Of a DNA stretch of 33,622 nt, positions 1 to 10,404 are shown one piece after another; position 1 is the first letter of the stretch, and each line of letters opens with the position of its first letter. This stretch comes from Gymnopilus junonius (Eukaryota; Basidiomycota; Agaricomycetes; Agaricales; Galerinaceae): NCBI GenBank assembly GCA_015501075.1, contig JADNYJ010000347.1, positions 1 to 33,622 of the forward strand. Direction: 5' to 3'. The notes beneath the pieces were generated by a model that saw only the letters and a program-made list of their open reading frames with translations, had not been told where the DNA came from and did not search any database. The translations under genes were made by a program, and so were the position numbers.

Positions 1-1340
1 CGACAGAAAGCCCAGAATAAACAGAGATAGAGTGTACATGTTTGACGAAGTAAAAGCGGAAAACAAGGAGTATATGCCAAAAATAGTCACTGAGTCCCAC
101 GGTTCCTGCGCTGAACATTTATTGTTCCTTACGCTCATATATACATACATGTACGTAGAGTGATCAGCCTCAAATTTAAAAGATCAGCCAACAGCGCTGG
201 GATTCTGTCTCCCTTGGTTTCTAGTTCACAAATATCTTGCCCCTGCCGTTGCGACTTGGGTAACTGGCTCGATTCACCAACTCTGTTTCAACGCCAGCTC
301 ACCAATTTTCTTTCTCTTGCTGATATACAACGCTCTGAAATCGGTCAGAACAAACGAAACAGAATACCGAAGCAGTAGGCAGTCGGGCCGTATACTGAGG
401 TCCGAGAGCCCTTCTTTGGTGATAGAAAGTTCTTTCTGTCACGAGCAGAAGGATATTCAGGTAATTGAATCGCCGGCACCATGGCCTTGCGAACCTAGGT
501 ACTTCCATCGACTTGCTTGGGTCAGTAGTTGCCAGTTTATCAGAATTTTTTTTATGGTTTATCACTGGTCTTATCACACTTACCATTGCGTGTAGATATC
601 TTATACTGTTATAGGTAAATCCTTTGGAAGAAGTTAGCAAACGTCAGATTTTGGCTCTGGTGGATCTGCATATTTCCCAAGGCAAGGTCGTCCTTGAGGC
701 TAGGCCTCACACGCCATTTGACCGGCCCAGGGTTTAGGACACTTCATTGGATAACAGAGACATCATCAACGTGCTACTAGCTTGGAATTCCCTGAGTAAC
801 GGGTCCGTAAAATCATTGTGTGACTCGGGCGTCGACTGCCTCCCGACGTCCATCCGGACATGCAAACTCGGCTGATCTCCGTTGCATGTCATTCCTTGGC
901 TGTATCATTTTACCCAGGACGAGAAGGACCAGTGTCGGCAGTGCCAACTGCCCGTGCAAGAATACCGCACCAGTTAAGCCCCCTTTTTGTCTTTTACGTC
1001 TGTCTGCATTTCTGTTGTGGTTTAAAAAAAAGGCGGTTTTGCCAAACAAAGGGCCCTTATTTTATGCACTGGCCGCAGGGCCCCAGCATATTACATAGAG
1101 TGTACATACGATAATATTAGACACGGCCAGCCACGATGTAGCAGTGTGGATTACCGTGGACAGGGTAGATGAAAATATAAGGAAGTGATGCCGAAAGTTA
1201 GCCGACGACTTGATTTGGTGCAGGCAGCTATCTTCTGGACCTGACAAGGTTGATTGAATTGGAACTGGTGTATAACCACCAGGGCACCACTCTTGTTCTC
1301 GTCTCCCTTGTAGTGGCAGCAGTCTTCCTATCTTTCTGAG
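1..1340. other. 5' flank without a recognisable gene
   Basis: No convincing gene is seen. The longest open frames (about 113 codons on the minus strand at 299-640, about 92 codons elsewhere) lack recognisable motifs, overlap open frames on the opposite strand and show no good splice pattern. The last few hundred bases are presumably the promoter and leader of the nucleotidyltransferase gene starting at 1341. No tRNA or repeat was noticed. Confidence 0.5.
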
Positions 1341-4300
1341 ATGGCCTACGCTCAGACCCTCAGTCCTCAGGCAATGCACCAGCAGTATCACCCCGTCCAC
1401 TCGGCAGTCACTCCTCCTATGCAACGACGACAGGCCTCCAAGCAGAGATTCGTCGCTGAACTCTCTCAATGCCTCTTCGATTTCGTCATTCAGCTCTTGC
1501 CAACCCAGGAAGAAATGGCTGTCAAGGAGGACGTCCGCAAGTTGCTCGAACGCCTCATTCGGACAATAGAGCCCGACAGCCGTCTACTGTCATTTGGTAG
1601 CACTGCGAACGGGTTTAGTCTTCGGAATTCTGGTGAGCGACAATGCTTCTGTGGATGATCGGAAATTGGTTCTAAGCCCTTTCGTGGGCGCCCTGGCAGA
1701 TATGGATCTTTGTTGTCTCATCGACTCGGAAGAGCGCCTTTCAGCCACAGATCTCGTAACCATGTTAGGCGACTTGCTTGAACGAGGTCAACCTTGTCCC
1801 CCATTTCATATTTAAACACGTTCCTGACTTGCATCGTTACAGAAACAAAATTCCATGTCAAGCCTTTACCCCATGCCCGTATACCGATCGTGAAGCTGTC
1901 CCTCGATCCTTCTCCAGGGCTTCCTCTTGGGATCGCTTGCGATATTGGCTTCGAAAATAGATTGGCTCTAGAGAACACACGACTTCTTATGTGTTATGCT
2001 ATGATTGATCCTACCCGTGTTCGCACTATGGTTCTCTTTCGTGAGTCGGGTCGTCACCATGCTTGGATGGGTGCTAACAATCGCCTCGCCATCCGTTGCG
2101 CATAGTCAAAGTCTGGAGTAAGAGAAGGTGAATAAAGTTCACCCATACATTTCGCATTCTGTTCAATATTTCCTCCATAGGAAATCAACTCGCCCTACAA
2201 AGGCACTCTTTCTTCTTATGGATACGTCCTTCTTGTAATTTATTTCCTCGTTCATGTCAAAAACCTCCGGTTCTACCTAATCTGCAACAAATGCCTCCAC
2301 TACGACCAATATCAAAGGTATGTAGTTTTTCTATGCCCCACTTCTTCTTGATGACCATGATTTTGCAGGAGGACACGCATCTCAACGGACATAATATATG
2401 GTGAGCTTCCACGACGGTTCCTTTCATTCCCCTTGCTGAACGTTGACAGGTTCTTCGATGACATCGATCTATTGCGCCAACGATGGCACTCTGAAAACAT
2501 TGACACTGTAGCTGAATTGTAAGTCTCCTGAATTCCCTGTTCCTGATCATCGCTCAGGAACGTCTCTATTCTACAGATTAATAGATTTTTTCCGATATTA
2601 TTCCCGTGACTTCAGTTACAACACTGGAGTCGCTTCAATACGAGCTGGACTGATTAAAAAAGAAGTCAAAGGATGGCAAAACGAAGTGTGTACATTTCGT
2701 CTTTACATTTAACTTTACATTCCTAATCTATTCATACTGTATTAGCAATCGAATGGAAGATATAATGATCAAGGGAGAGGAATAGACTTTGCATAGAGGT
2801 ATGGAAACCACTTGCTTGGGTATTCTATGTTGATTGAGATGCCTTGCAGGATCCGTTCGAGGCCGATTACAACGTCGCACGTTGCGTTAGCGAAAGACGG
2901 CCTCTATACTGTGAATTATCGCCATTTGCACACAATTTACCTTCTCACTAACAGTGTGATTTTTTTCCCTTAGATTCGGGTGAATTTATGCGTGCTGCTC
3001 GCATCCTTGCATCCCGACCGGAACGTGCTATTGTCGCTCTCGCCGAACTATGTGAGGAAAGAAAAGACGAAGAGTCGTTGTTGCCCCTCCTATAACTCTA
3101 GACCTCCCACCTTACCCCCTCAGACTCCTTATACCGTTGGAAATCAGACCTTGAGGCCCAAAGCGGAACGCTTTTCACCTCCAGCACAATTTCGAACCTG
3201 GTTCGCGCCAAGTCATTCAACCAGTGTCTCTTCGACCTCCTCCTGAACATATGGCACCTAAGCGTGGGAAGTGGACCAGTCCTCCACCTCCTGAAGCACC
3301 TCCAGCGGATCGCGCCCTGTTTGAGAATCAACTAGGTATAGGGTTGCAGCTAGCAACATCGTCTACAGCAGCAAGGGAGAAGGAGAATGCCTACAACTCG
3401 TCTGAGAGCAATAGCGAAGTTTTTTACTGACGATGGGTCTGACCTGGCCGAAGACGACATCAAGTCTGTCAGATCATATACTGATGGTTCTCCTCATATG
3501 CAGACGGGACTCAATCGCCGACCGTCCTGGCATACGCCAGACTTGACCAAGCAAGCTCCTTCTTTCAATACTCCGTCTCCGTCATCGGGTTTATCATCCA
3601 GAGCGCCATCCACTGCTCGTGGACGGTTTTCGCGAACCAATGATAGAGCTGAACCATCTGCGCCAACTTTTTATCGCCTCCCTGGCATTTCCACCTCACC
3701 GCAAACAGACTATCACCGAAGATCATTGTACGGACCTCCTCGATCTCTGAAAGCACCCTCATTGTCTTCCAATGCCTCTTTGGCTCTCGTCACTCCTCTA
3801 CCTCCGTCTCCAGAATCGCCCATGGATCCACGATTTTCTGATCCATCCAATGTATATTATCAAACGACTACCACAAGGTCACCACGGCCTACTACATTAT
3901 ACCCCAATTCCGGAAACAACCCGTCTCCTTTGGCACATTACAGTCTCAGCAACAATCCGGATTTATTGCTCATGTCCCTCATGATATCTTTTCTCCCAAT
4001 CTTCCGCCTGCATTGTCTTCGTTGACCCCGCGATCTTCCTGGGACAAGGTGCTGCTGCACTTGATAGATCGTTTGCAGGCCCGGAAACGCCTACACCTGC
4101 CAAATTTTCTTCTTTGCACTCACATTCTCTTTCGACTACGACGATTATCGCACTTACCCCCTCTTCATCTACGACTCAATTTCCTGTGCAAGCGGAGCGC
4201 GATGATTTGCCTTTGATACCTCATGGGGTCCCAAATTCATCTGGCTCTCCTTCCAATGCCGTTCACCTCGTTCACCGCATCTTCTGATCATTACAACGCC

Positions 4301-4590
4301 TTAGTCCTGTAAAACCACAGAATCATGGTTTATCGTCTCCGCAGGCATCTGCCACCAATTCTGATGGCAGCTCGCCCACACGTCTTCTGGTGGGTATTCC
4401 ACTTCAATCTCACGTTCTCCTCCCCACACTCCCCTTCACCGCCCAGACTGCCATGCCATTGAAGCAGACGGGCGATAACACTGAGTTCACTGCGTCTTTT
4501 TCGGCTTTGAACATCAATGGAGGGATCGGAGGAATTCCTTCGCACGGCTTCGTTGTCCGTCTGGAGTCTGCTGAGGAGAAAGAAAGTTAG
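1341..4590 (+). CDS. Cid1/GLD-2-type terminal RNA nucleotidyltransferase, frame-broken
   Basis: Predicted non-canonical poly(A)/poly(U) polymerase that adds nucleotides to RNA 3' ends. Exons as read: 1341-1632, 1700-1786, 1843-2040, 2106-2127, 2181-2317, 2369-2400, 2450-2518, 2577-2685, 2746-2798, 2850-2910, and 2974 onward. The catalytic core shows FGSTANGFSLRNS followed after intron 1 by DMDLCCLID, the G-S and D-x-D motifs of the polymerase-beta fold. Next come INSPYKGTLSSYGYVLLV and the PAP/25A-associated part with IEDPFEADYNVAR and EFMRAARILASRPERA. The C-terminal third (from about 3060) is Pro/Ser/Thr-rich and probably disordered. The frame is broken near 2184, 2263, 2780, 2888, 2979, 3075 and 3420-3426, mostly by one missing base in a short run, so no single uninterrupted product can be read. 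The 3' end is uncertain: a stop lies at 4588-4590, but coding could continue. Family assignment is firm; whether the gene is functional is not known. Confidence 0.8.
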
Positions 4591-5205
4591 TCCATGCAAC
4601 AGGGCAACATCAGCGCAAGTGAGGATGCTGCCGTTGTGATATCTCCTAATCATCACCAACTTTCAACTATGTGGAATATTCGCCAGCAAATTTGGCACTT
4701 AATTGTTTTGCCTCCCAAACACTATTGCCATTGCTTCGAATGGTTCTTGTCGTTTGCGATGTCTTTTTGACCGAGTTTGAACACAAAGAGGTCCAAGAAT
4801 TGATTGGCATCATCGTCCCTACCCTGTATCATCCATACATCATTAGTCATGGCCTACCATGTCCTTCTCCACGTTCACCACCAGCCTGGTTTCGTTCCAT
4901 TCCATTGGACGTTTATGTGAAAAGGCTCGCAGGTACCACGCGACTGACGTCCTGCGATCGAACTCGTTCTTGGCCCTGGATGCCTCGCATATTTGTCACG
5001 AGGCGTTCGTGCGCTTAGAGCGAGAAGCAGAAGGGTTGGACAATTGTCGTCTGATTCTTTTTATGAAAATCTGTAGTTGTATTCGTAAAAGACCACAATA
5101 GCCGATAACATGCATGTTACGTTCGTCTACGTCTGGCAATGCAGGGAACAAGAGATATTGTACAAGAAGCCGAGTGATGCCCCAGAGATAATTGACGAGA
5201 AAGGT
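4591..5205. other. Intergenic or 3' part of the nucleotidyltransferase gene
   Basis: This stretch lies between the nucleotidyltransferase stop and the convergent LSM7 stop. Two overlapping plus-strand frames (4671-5018 and 4859-5101) are open, but I recognise no family. They may be 3' untranslated sequence or a frame-shifted C-terminal extension of the upstream gene. Confidence 0.35.
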
Positions 5206-5771
5206 TCATTGTTCAGGATTAATGAATGGGTTTGCAATCTCCTCTGAGCCATCTACAGGATTGAGAACTGTTATTGTCGGGCCTCTGAGGACGGTCAAGC
5301 CTAATGTGCGGATATGTGGTTCGGGCACTGCGGTGTGTGTTTGATGAGCATAATTGATGAGACGATAAACGGGCCACATGCAACCCACATTGTAGTTCCT
5401 CGGTAACATCGTCAAGAACGAGGTTTAGCAGTTGATCATACCCTTTCAAAATGCCAGTCACTGGGTTTGAGACAACGGTAAGCTAATGGAGCAGAGAGGA
5501 AAGTCGTATTTTTTTGTGAGACGTACCCTCGCGACCGCCGGTGAACTTGACTCGGATGCGTTCGTCAACGTATTTAGACAGATCAAGGATGGCCTCTCGT
5601 CGAGGTTTGTCTGCTGCTGCCGCTGCTGCCGAGGCAGAGAGCTGGGGCCCTCCGATGGGGCGTTTTATCGGACCTCCCCTTGAGCCACCGCGCGCTATGC
5701 CGCGACCCTATTTCTTGAGTTGATATGAAGAGAAGAATAGAGTGAAGCACAGGACTCACCCGATCTGCCAT
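5206..5771 (-). CDS. LSM7: U6 snRNA-associated Sm-like protein LSm7
   Basis: Subunit of the heteroheptameric LSm rings: LSm2-8 binds the U6 snRNA 3' end in the nucleus and LSm1-7 drives mRNA decapping in the cytoplasm. Four exons, all in phase: 5771-5760 (only 12 nt), 5707-5527, 5460-5389 and 5327-5206, giving 128 residues. After an Arg/Gly-rich arm (DRGRGIARGGSRGGPIKR) comes the Sm1 motif in ILDLSKYVDERIRVKF and GILKGYDQLLNLVLDD, then the Sm2 motif in LGLTVLRGPTITVL, then the typical ending DGSEEIANPF. The N-terminal Gly/Arg arm is longer than in human LSm7, and the loop between Sm1 and Sm2 is short. There is no frame damage, unlike the flanking genes. It is divergent from the importin gene with about 214 bp between the start codons. 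Confidence 0.95.
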
Positions 5772-5985
5772 GAGAGTACAAAGAGGAAGAATAGACGGAG
5801 AAGGTACAAAGGCGTGGTGCCCAAAAACAAAAACAAAAATAAAAAGAAATTGTAGCCAAACTTGGTTGACCCTTTTTTTGCACCTTTCTTCCATCCCCTC
5901 ATCGGGCCAACCATCGCTCTCTCTTAGACACTTGCTCATCTCGTTTCCTCTGTCCGTCATTTCCTTCTTTCTCTCTCCAGCCATT
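5772..5985. promoter_or_regulatory. Shared divergent promoter of LSM7 and importin beta
   Basis: The two start codons face away from each other across about 214 bp, so both promoters must lie here or overlap. The centre holds an A-rich tract (5819-5850, repeated CAAAAA units), the kind of poly(dA:dT) element that tends to exclude nucleosomes in fungi. The importin side is strongly pyrimidine-rich up to the ATG (5930-5980), typical of leaders of highly expressed fungal genes. No clear TATA box is seen. Confidence 0.6.
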
Positions 5986-8900
5986 ATGAGCGCCACCGAA
6001 CTTCTCGCAAATACCCTCTCTCCCGGTAGGTCGCTGTTCATGCTCTGCGCGTGCTCTGAACGCGATATCCTCATCCTTCCTTGTTCTTCCTACTCTTTTC
6101 AGATGCCTCTATCCGCCAAAATGCCACATCCAGTCTCGAGGCAGCTTCTCAGACCGACTTTGTACGCCTTCATTCCACCCTCTTATGGTCCGCTCACCTT
6201 TCTGCGATGTAGCCTCAGTATATGTCGATGCTCTCGAATGTCCTAGTCGACGAGAATACACCTCTTCACATACGTAATGCCGCAGGTCTCGCTCTAAAAA
6301 ACGCCCTTACTGCAAGAGTGCGTGTCATTTTCTTTCCTTGGAAGGGTCTGCGTCTCATTTCTACGCGATTAGGAAAGCACTCGACAAGCGGACTTCAGCA
6401 ACCGGTGGCTCTCTCTATCAAACGACATCAAAAAAATTAAGAATGATGCTCTCATGACCCTCGGCTCGAGTAATCAAAAGGCAGGCACCTTCGCGTCCCA
6501 GGTCGTCTCAGCAATCGCTGCCGTGGAGCTGCCAGCAGGCCATTGGCCCGACCTGATTGAGATCCTCCTTGGTTTCGTCAACAACCCGGCGAACGCTAAT
6601 CTGAGGATTGCAACTCTTCAGACCATCGGGTTTATCTGCGAAGCGATTGTGAGCTACATCGAACATGCATCAACGAATGAACAACCTATCTATTTACAGA
6701 AACCTGAAATTTTGAGCTTGCGGGCCAACGAGATCCTCACTGCTGTCATTCACGGAGCACGGAAAGAGGAGCCTTCACCCGACGTGCAGCTGGCCGCCAT
6801 TCACGCCTATTCAATTCTCTCGAGTTTGTGCGAGAGAACTTCGACCGTGACGTATGTTTATCTCTAATGGTTTCGCTACGTACCGACGTCTTACATCCTC
6901 CTGGGCGAAAGAACTACATCATGCAAGTCGTCTGTGAAGCTACCCAATGCTGCTGTGCTGGCAAGTTGGTGCATTCGAATGTCTTGTACGGATCATGAGT
7001 CTGTATTATGATAAATGGCGCTCTATATGGAGCAGGCGCTGTTGGCGTGGGTGTCACTTCATTCGACGCTGTACTTGACTATAGTGTCTTGCAGTTGACT
7101 GTGGTGGGAATGAACACCAGGATGACGAGTTGCTCTTCAAGCAGTGAATTCTGGTCGACTGTTGCGAGGAGAGGTCGACTTCTCTTGAGCTCAAGAGGTA
7201 ATTTCCTTTTTCATTACGGGCAACCCTTCTATATCACGTTATCCCTTCTAGGCACAGGGTATGGTGATTTGCCAGAAACGGAATCGAAGTTCTTGCAAAG
7301 ATCGCTCTTCCAGAAATTTGCCCCGTTCTTCTCCAATTATTGACCCGACAGGAAGAAGATGCAGAGGACGAATGGAACATTTCCATGGCCGCTGCAACAT
7401 GTCTTGCCTCCTGGCTGGTGCCGTCCAAGACGGTATCGTCCCCGCCGTCATTCCCTTCATCGAGGCCCACATCAAGTCTGAAGACTGGCATTACCGCGGA
7501 AGCCGCTGTAATGACATTTGGCTCTATCCTCGAAGGCCCCGACCCTGCCGTGTTAACTCCTCTAGTCAACCAAGCACTGCCTCTCCTTATCGATATGATG
7601 ACGGACAGCAACCTGCATGTCAAAGACACAACCGCTTGGACTTTGGGTCGTATCTGCGACTTGTTGATTACGACGATCAAGCCTGATGTGCACCTCCACC
7701 ACTTATCACTGCTCTCGTCAATGGATTGCATGATAGCCCTCGTATCGCAGCTAACTGCTGTTGGGCTCTGATGAACCTGGCGGATCAGTACAGCATTTAT
7801 TACGAGGATGATGGTGAGATTCCGCAGAACGGACCGTTGTCTCCTTATTACGAGGGTGTTGTCCAGGCGTTACTGGCGTGTGACCGAAAGGTATGTTTTT
7901 CTTTCTTTCTTGCTTGATTTATAACCTGGTGCTCAATCTTTATTCCCAGTGCGGGAATGAATCGAATTACCGCACGGCTGCTTACGAGGCCATTACCTCG
8001 TATCTTACGCAAGCTACTCCTGATGCCATTGGCGTTGTTCAGAGCACGATCGTCACTATCCTGCAGCGAATGGAGCATCTTCTCAGTATACAAAACCAGA
8101 TTGTCGGGACGGATGATCGCAATAATTGGAATGAGTTGCAGAGTAACCTCTGCGGTGTTGTTATCGTGAGTTTTCTTCCAGCGTCTCTTTTTTAATCATC
8201 TGATTTCTGACCACCTGTCGATAGTGTGTTATTCGCAAGCTAAATGATGGCATTCAACCACTTGCAGACCGGATAATGACACTTCTCCTGCAACTAATCC
8301 AATCTGCAGGCAAGACTTCAACAGTCCTTGAGGATGCCTTCCTTGTCGTCGGCTCTCTTGCATCCGCCCTTGAGACCAACTTCACACCATACATCCAGGC
8401 TTTCTTGCCCTTCCTATATCCCGCCCTCAAGGCCCACGAAGACACTCAGCTCTGCACGGTCGCTGTTGGCATCATTGGTGATATCTCTCGTGCACTTGGC
8501 GAGCAAAGTGCGCAATATGCCGGACCATTTATGACTGTCTTGTTGGAGAACCTGCAGAGTGATGTGCTGAACCGCAATGTCAAGATCTCCATTTTGAGCT
8601 GCTTTGGAGACATTGCTTTAGCTATCGGCCCTTCGTTCGAGCCATACTTTGAGACTACAATGGGTGTTCTCAGGCAAGCGGGTGCTGTTGAACCCAATCC
8701 TGTACGCATATATGCTGGTTATTTCTTATTGATGGGGCGTGCTGACCTTTGTTTGTTAGCTCGACTATGACCTTGTTGATTACGTTGGTCAACTTCGGGA
8801 GGGTATCCTCGAGGCATACACAGGTATCGTCACTGGTCTCAAGAAGACGGAGAAGGGTAAGTTCGCTAGCGTTTCAGATTTCTTTCATAATATTTAATCT

Positions 8901-9234
8901 ATGCTCTGTGTAGTCGGTCTCCTCCTCCCTCACTCACAAAATATGCTGGAGCTGGTGCATCGTTGCCTCGTGGACGACGAGCGCTCGGATGCTCTGACGA
9001 GGCTGTCGTACGGTCTTATCGGTGATCTTGCAGAATGTTTCCAGAATGGACAGCTTAAGCAGCTGTTCCTGGCCAACTGGATCGCGGCTGAATTACGCTC
9101 CAGGAATCGCATGCCTGACGAGACCAAGAAGACAATGCGCTGGGCACGCGAGGTATGTTACCTTCACCTCCCGTCTTTGCATCATCACTTACTCCTTTCT
9201 TTCTTTGCAGATGGTCAAAAATGCCACAGCTTAG
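5986..9234 (+). CDS. KAP95: Importin subunit beta-1 (karyopherin beta, Kap95 type)
   Basis: Nuclear import receptor made of HEAT repeats; it carries importin-alpha/cargo through nuclear pores and releases it on RanGTP binding. Exons as read: 5986-6025, 6103-6161, 6219-6317, 6373-6851, about 6912-7046, 7095-7197, 7252-7890, 7950-8165, 8225-8701, 8760-8856, 8914-9152 and 9211-9234, about 870 residues, the usual family length. Conserved stretches include [39 protein letters not shown]-type helix ends with [13 protein letters not shown], and [32 protein letters not shown]. Frame breaks lie in the middle (near 6805, 7011, 7043, 7170, 7290, 7415, 7497 and 7695). Everything before about 6800 and after 7740 is clean with consistent intron phases. 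A gene with this essential role in yeast is unlikely to be dead, so these breaks look like sequence errors. Confidence 0.93.
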
Positions 9235-9435
9235 TAGATTCTCTTTCTTTTTTTCACGAATGACTGGTTTTTTTTGATTCCATTTGGTCCTTCTATTACC
9301 CATTTGAACGCCTCATTTTTTTTTCTTTTTTCTCAATCATCACACGCATGCAATCTACATTCTCGGTCTAGTTGTCGCATCGCCTCTCAAGGAGGCACAT
9401 TATAAAGTTTACGAATTGCATGTAATAGACGGAAA

Positions 9436-9457
9436 CGGACAGGATATGACCTGTCCG
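9436..9457 (+). other. Perfect 8-bp inverted repeat (possible RNA hairpin)
   Basis: CGGACAGG (9436-9443) and CCTGTCCG (9450-9457) are perfectly complementary around a 6-nt loop. The element lies about 200 bp after the importin stop codon and could fold as a stem-loop in its 3' untranslated region, or act as a palindromic protein-binding site. There is no poly-U run immediately after it. Confidence 0.6.
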
Positions 9458-9681
9458 ACACTGCTCACGAGAACGTTGCCTAGTTATTTTTCTTTTACGG
9501 TTTCACCATCCCTCATCAAACTTGACAATCTCATTTGACTACTGTATCCCTTACCGAGCCCCCAATTCTTGTTCATATCATGTCACTGTTTTTCCTTCGC
9601 TCATTTTTTTCCAATACTATTCCCATTCCATTATGATTTATATTCTTCTGCATTTTTGATCGTGATTCATCTGCATCATCC

Positions 9682-9737
9682 GTCTGTCTGTCTGTCCCGT
9701 TTGTTAGTTTGTTTGTTTGTTTGTCTGTCTATCTGCC
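9682..9737. repeat. TCTG/TTTG tetranucleotide microsatellite
   Basis: Compound short tandem repeat: several TCTG units, an interruption, several TTTG units, then TCTG and TATC again, within a longer pyrimidine-rich tract. It is likely length-polymorphic. Confidence 0.85.
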
Positions 9738-10404
9738 TCCTGCTCCCGTTGCTGTTGTCTCCATGGGCCTTGGATTATACCTTAAATCATTCCAGTTTTT
9801 CTTATATTACCTTTACATTCTTTCTCATCGCCAACCCACGGCTTCCGTCCACCACCGCCCGCCACCTTGACTCTCATTTTTTGATGATCGACCAAATCTA
9901 TCCTCAGCGTTTTTTCTTTATTGTATTGTACGCAACCCATCTCGGTTTAAATGAAAAGGATCGTCCTAACAGCATAGATGTTGCATTTTTTGTGATCTGC
10001 ATGGGTTGATTTGGACGTTGAAGGCTTCCTACATTTCACTTTCTTTGATAAATGGCTTTGCTTGGCCTTGGGTTCTAACTACCTACTTATTTCACTCGAT
10101 ACATAATATTGCAACACTCGAGACCTCGCCGGTTATCTACCAATTACGGGTAAGAGTACATAGTCTTATCTTGGAACTCCTCGTCATGACTTTTGCCGAC
10201 TAAATTAAGCTCTTTCCCCACAGCGCATCAAGAACAAAGCCAGGTGAAATTCAACCTTGTGCCTGGGGTCCACCGACCCGTCATGAGATCCGTCATTTGT
10301 GCTACTTCTCCCATGTCCTTTGCACGCCCACATGCCGCCGCAAGGTTCAAGTGGCAATTTTGAGCAATGCTACTTCTCTTCCTTGACCTGCTCTGAACCA
10401 ATTG

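Larger units (their letters stand above)
9235..10404. other. Importin 3' region and oxygenase promoter
   Basis: No gene is supported. The region is T- and C-rich on the plus strand and holds a perfect inverted repeat and a tetranucleotide microsatellite (listed separately). An open frame of 146 codons at 9569-10009 is a translation of the pyrimidine-rich microsatellite tract and is not credible as a protein. The right end is presumably the promoter of the oxygenase gene at 10405. Confidence 0.5.

Noticed and set aside
299..640. 113-codon minus-strand open frame near the left edge
   Set aside because: An open frame on the opposite strand overlaps it, and it has no motif or splicing signals.
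5820..5850. CAAAAA-repeat tract as a microsatellite or transposon tail
   Set aside because: It is short and irregular and sits in a divergent promoter, so a promoter poly(dA) element is the simpler reading.
6852..6911. Missing splice acceptor in importin intron 4
   Set aside because: At first no AG seemed to precede the conserved RNYIMQVV stretch, but AAAG at 6908-6911 gives an in-phase junction that loses only about three residues. The exact site stays uncertain.
9569..10009. 146-codon open frame on the plus strand
   Set aside because: It is a translation of a pyrimidine-rich microsatellite tract (repeated Leu/Cys/Phe/Val) with no domain. The location fits the importin 3' region.
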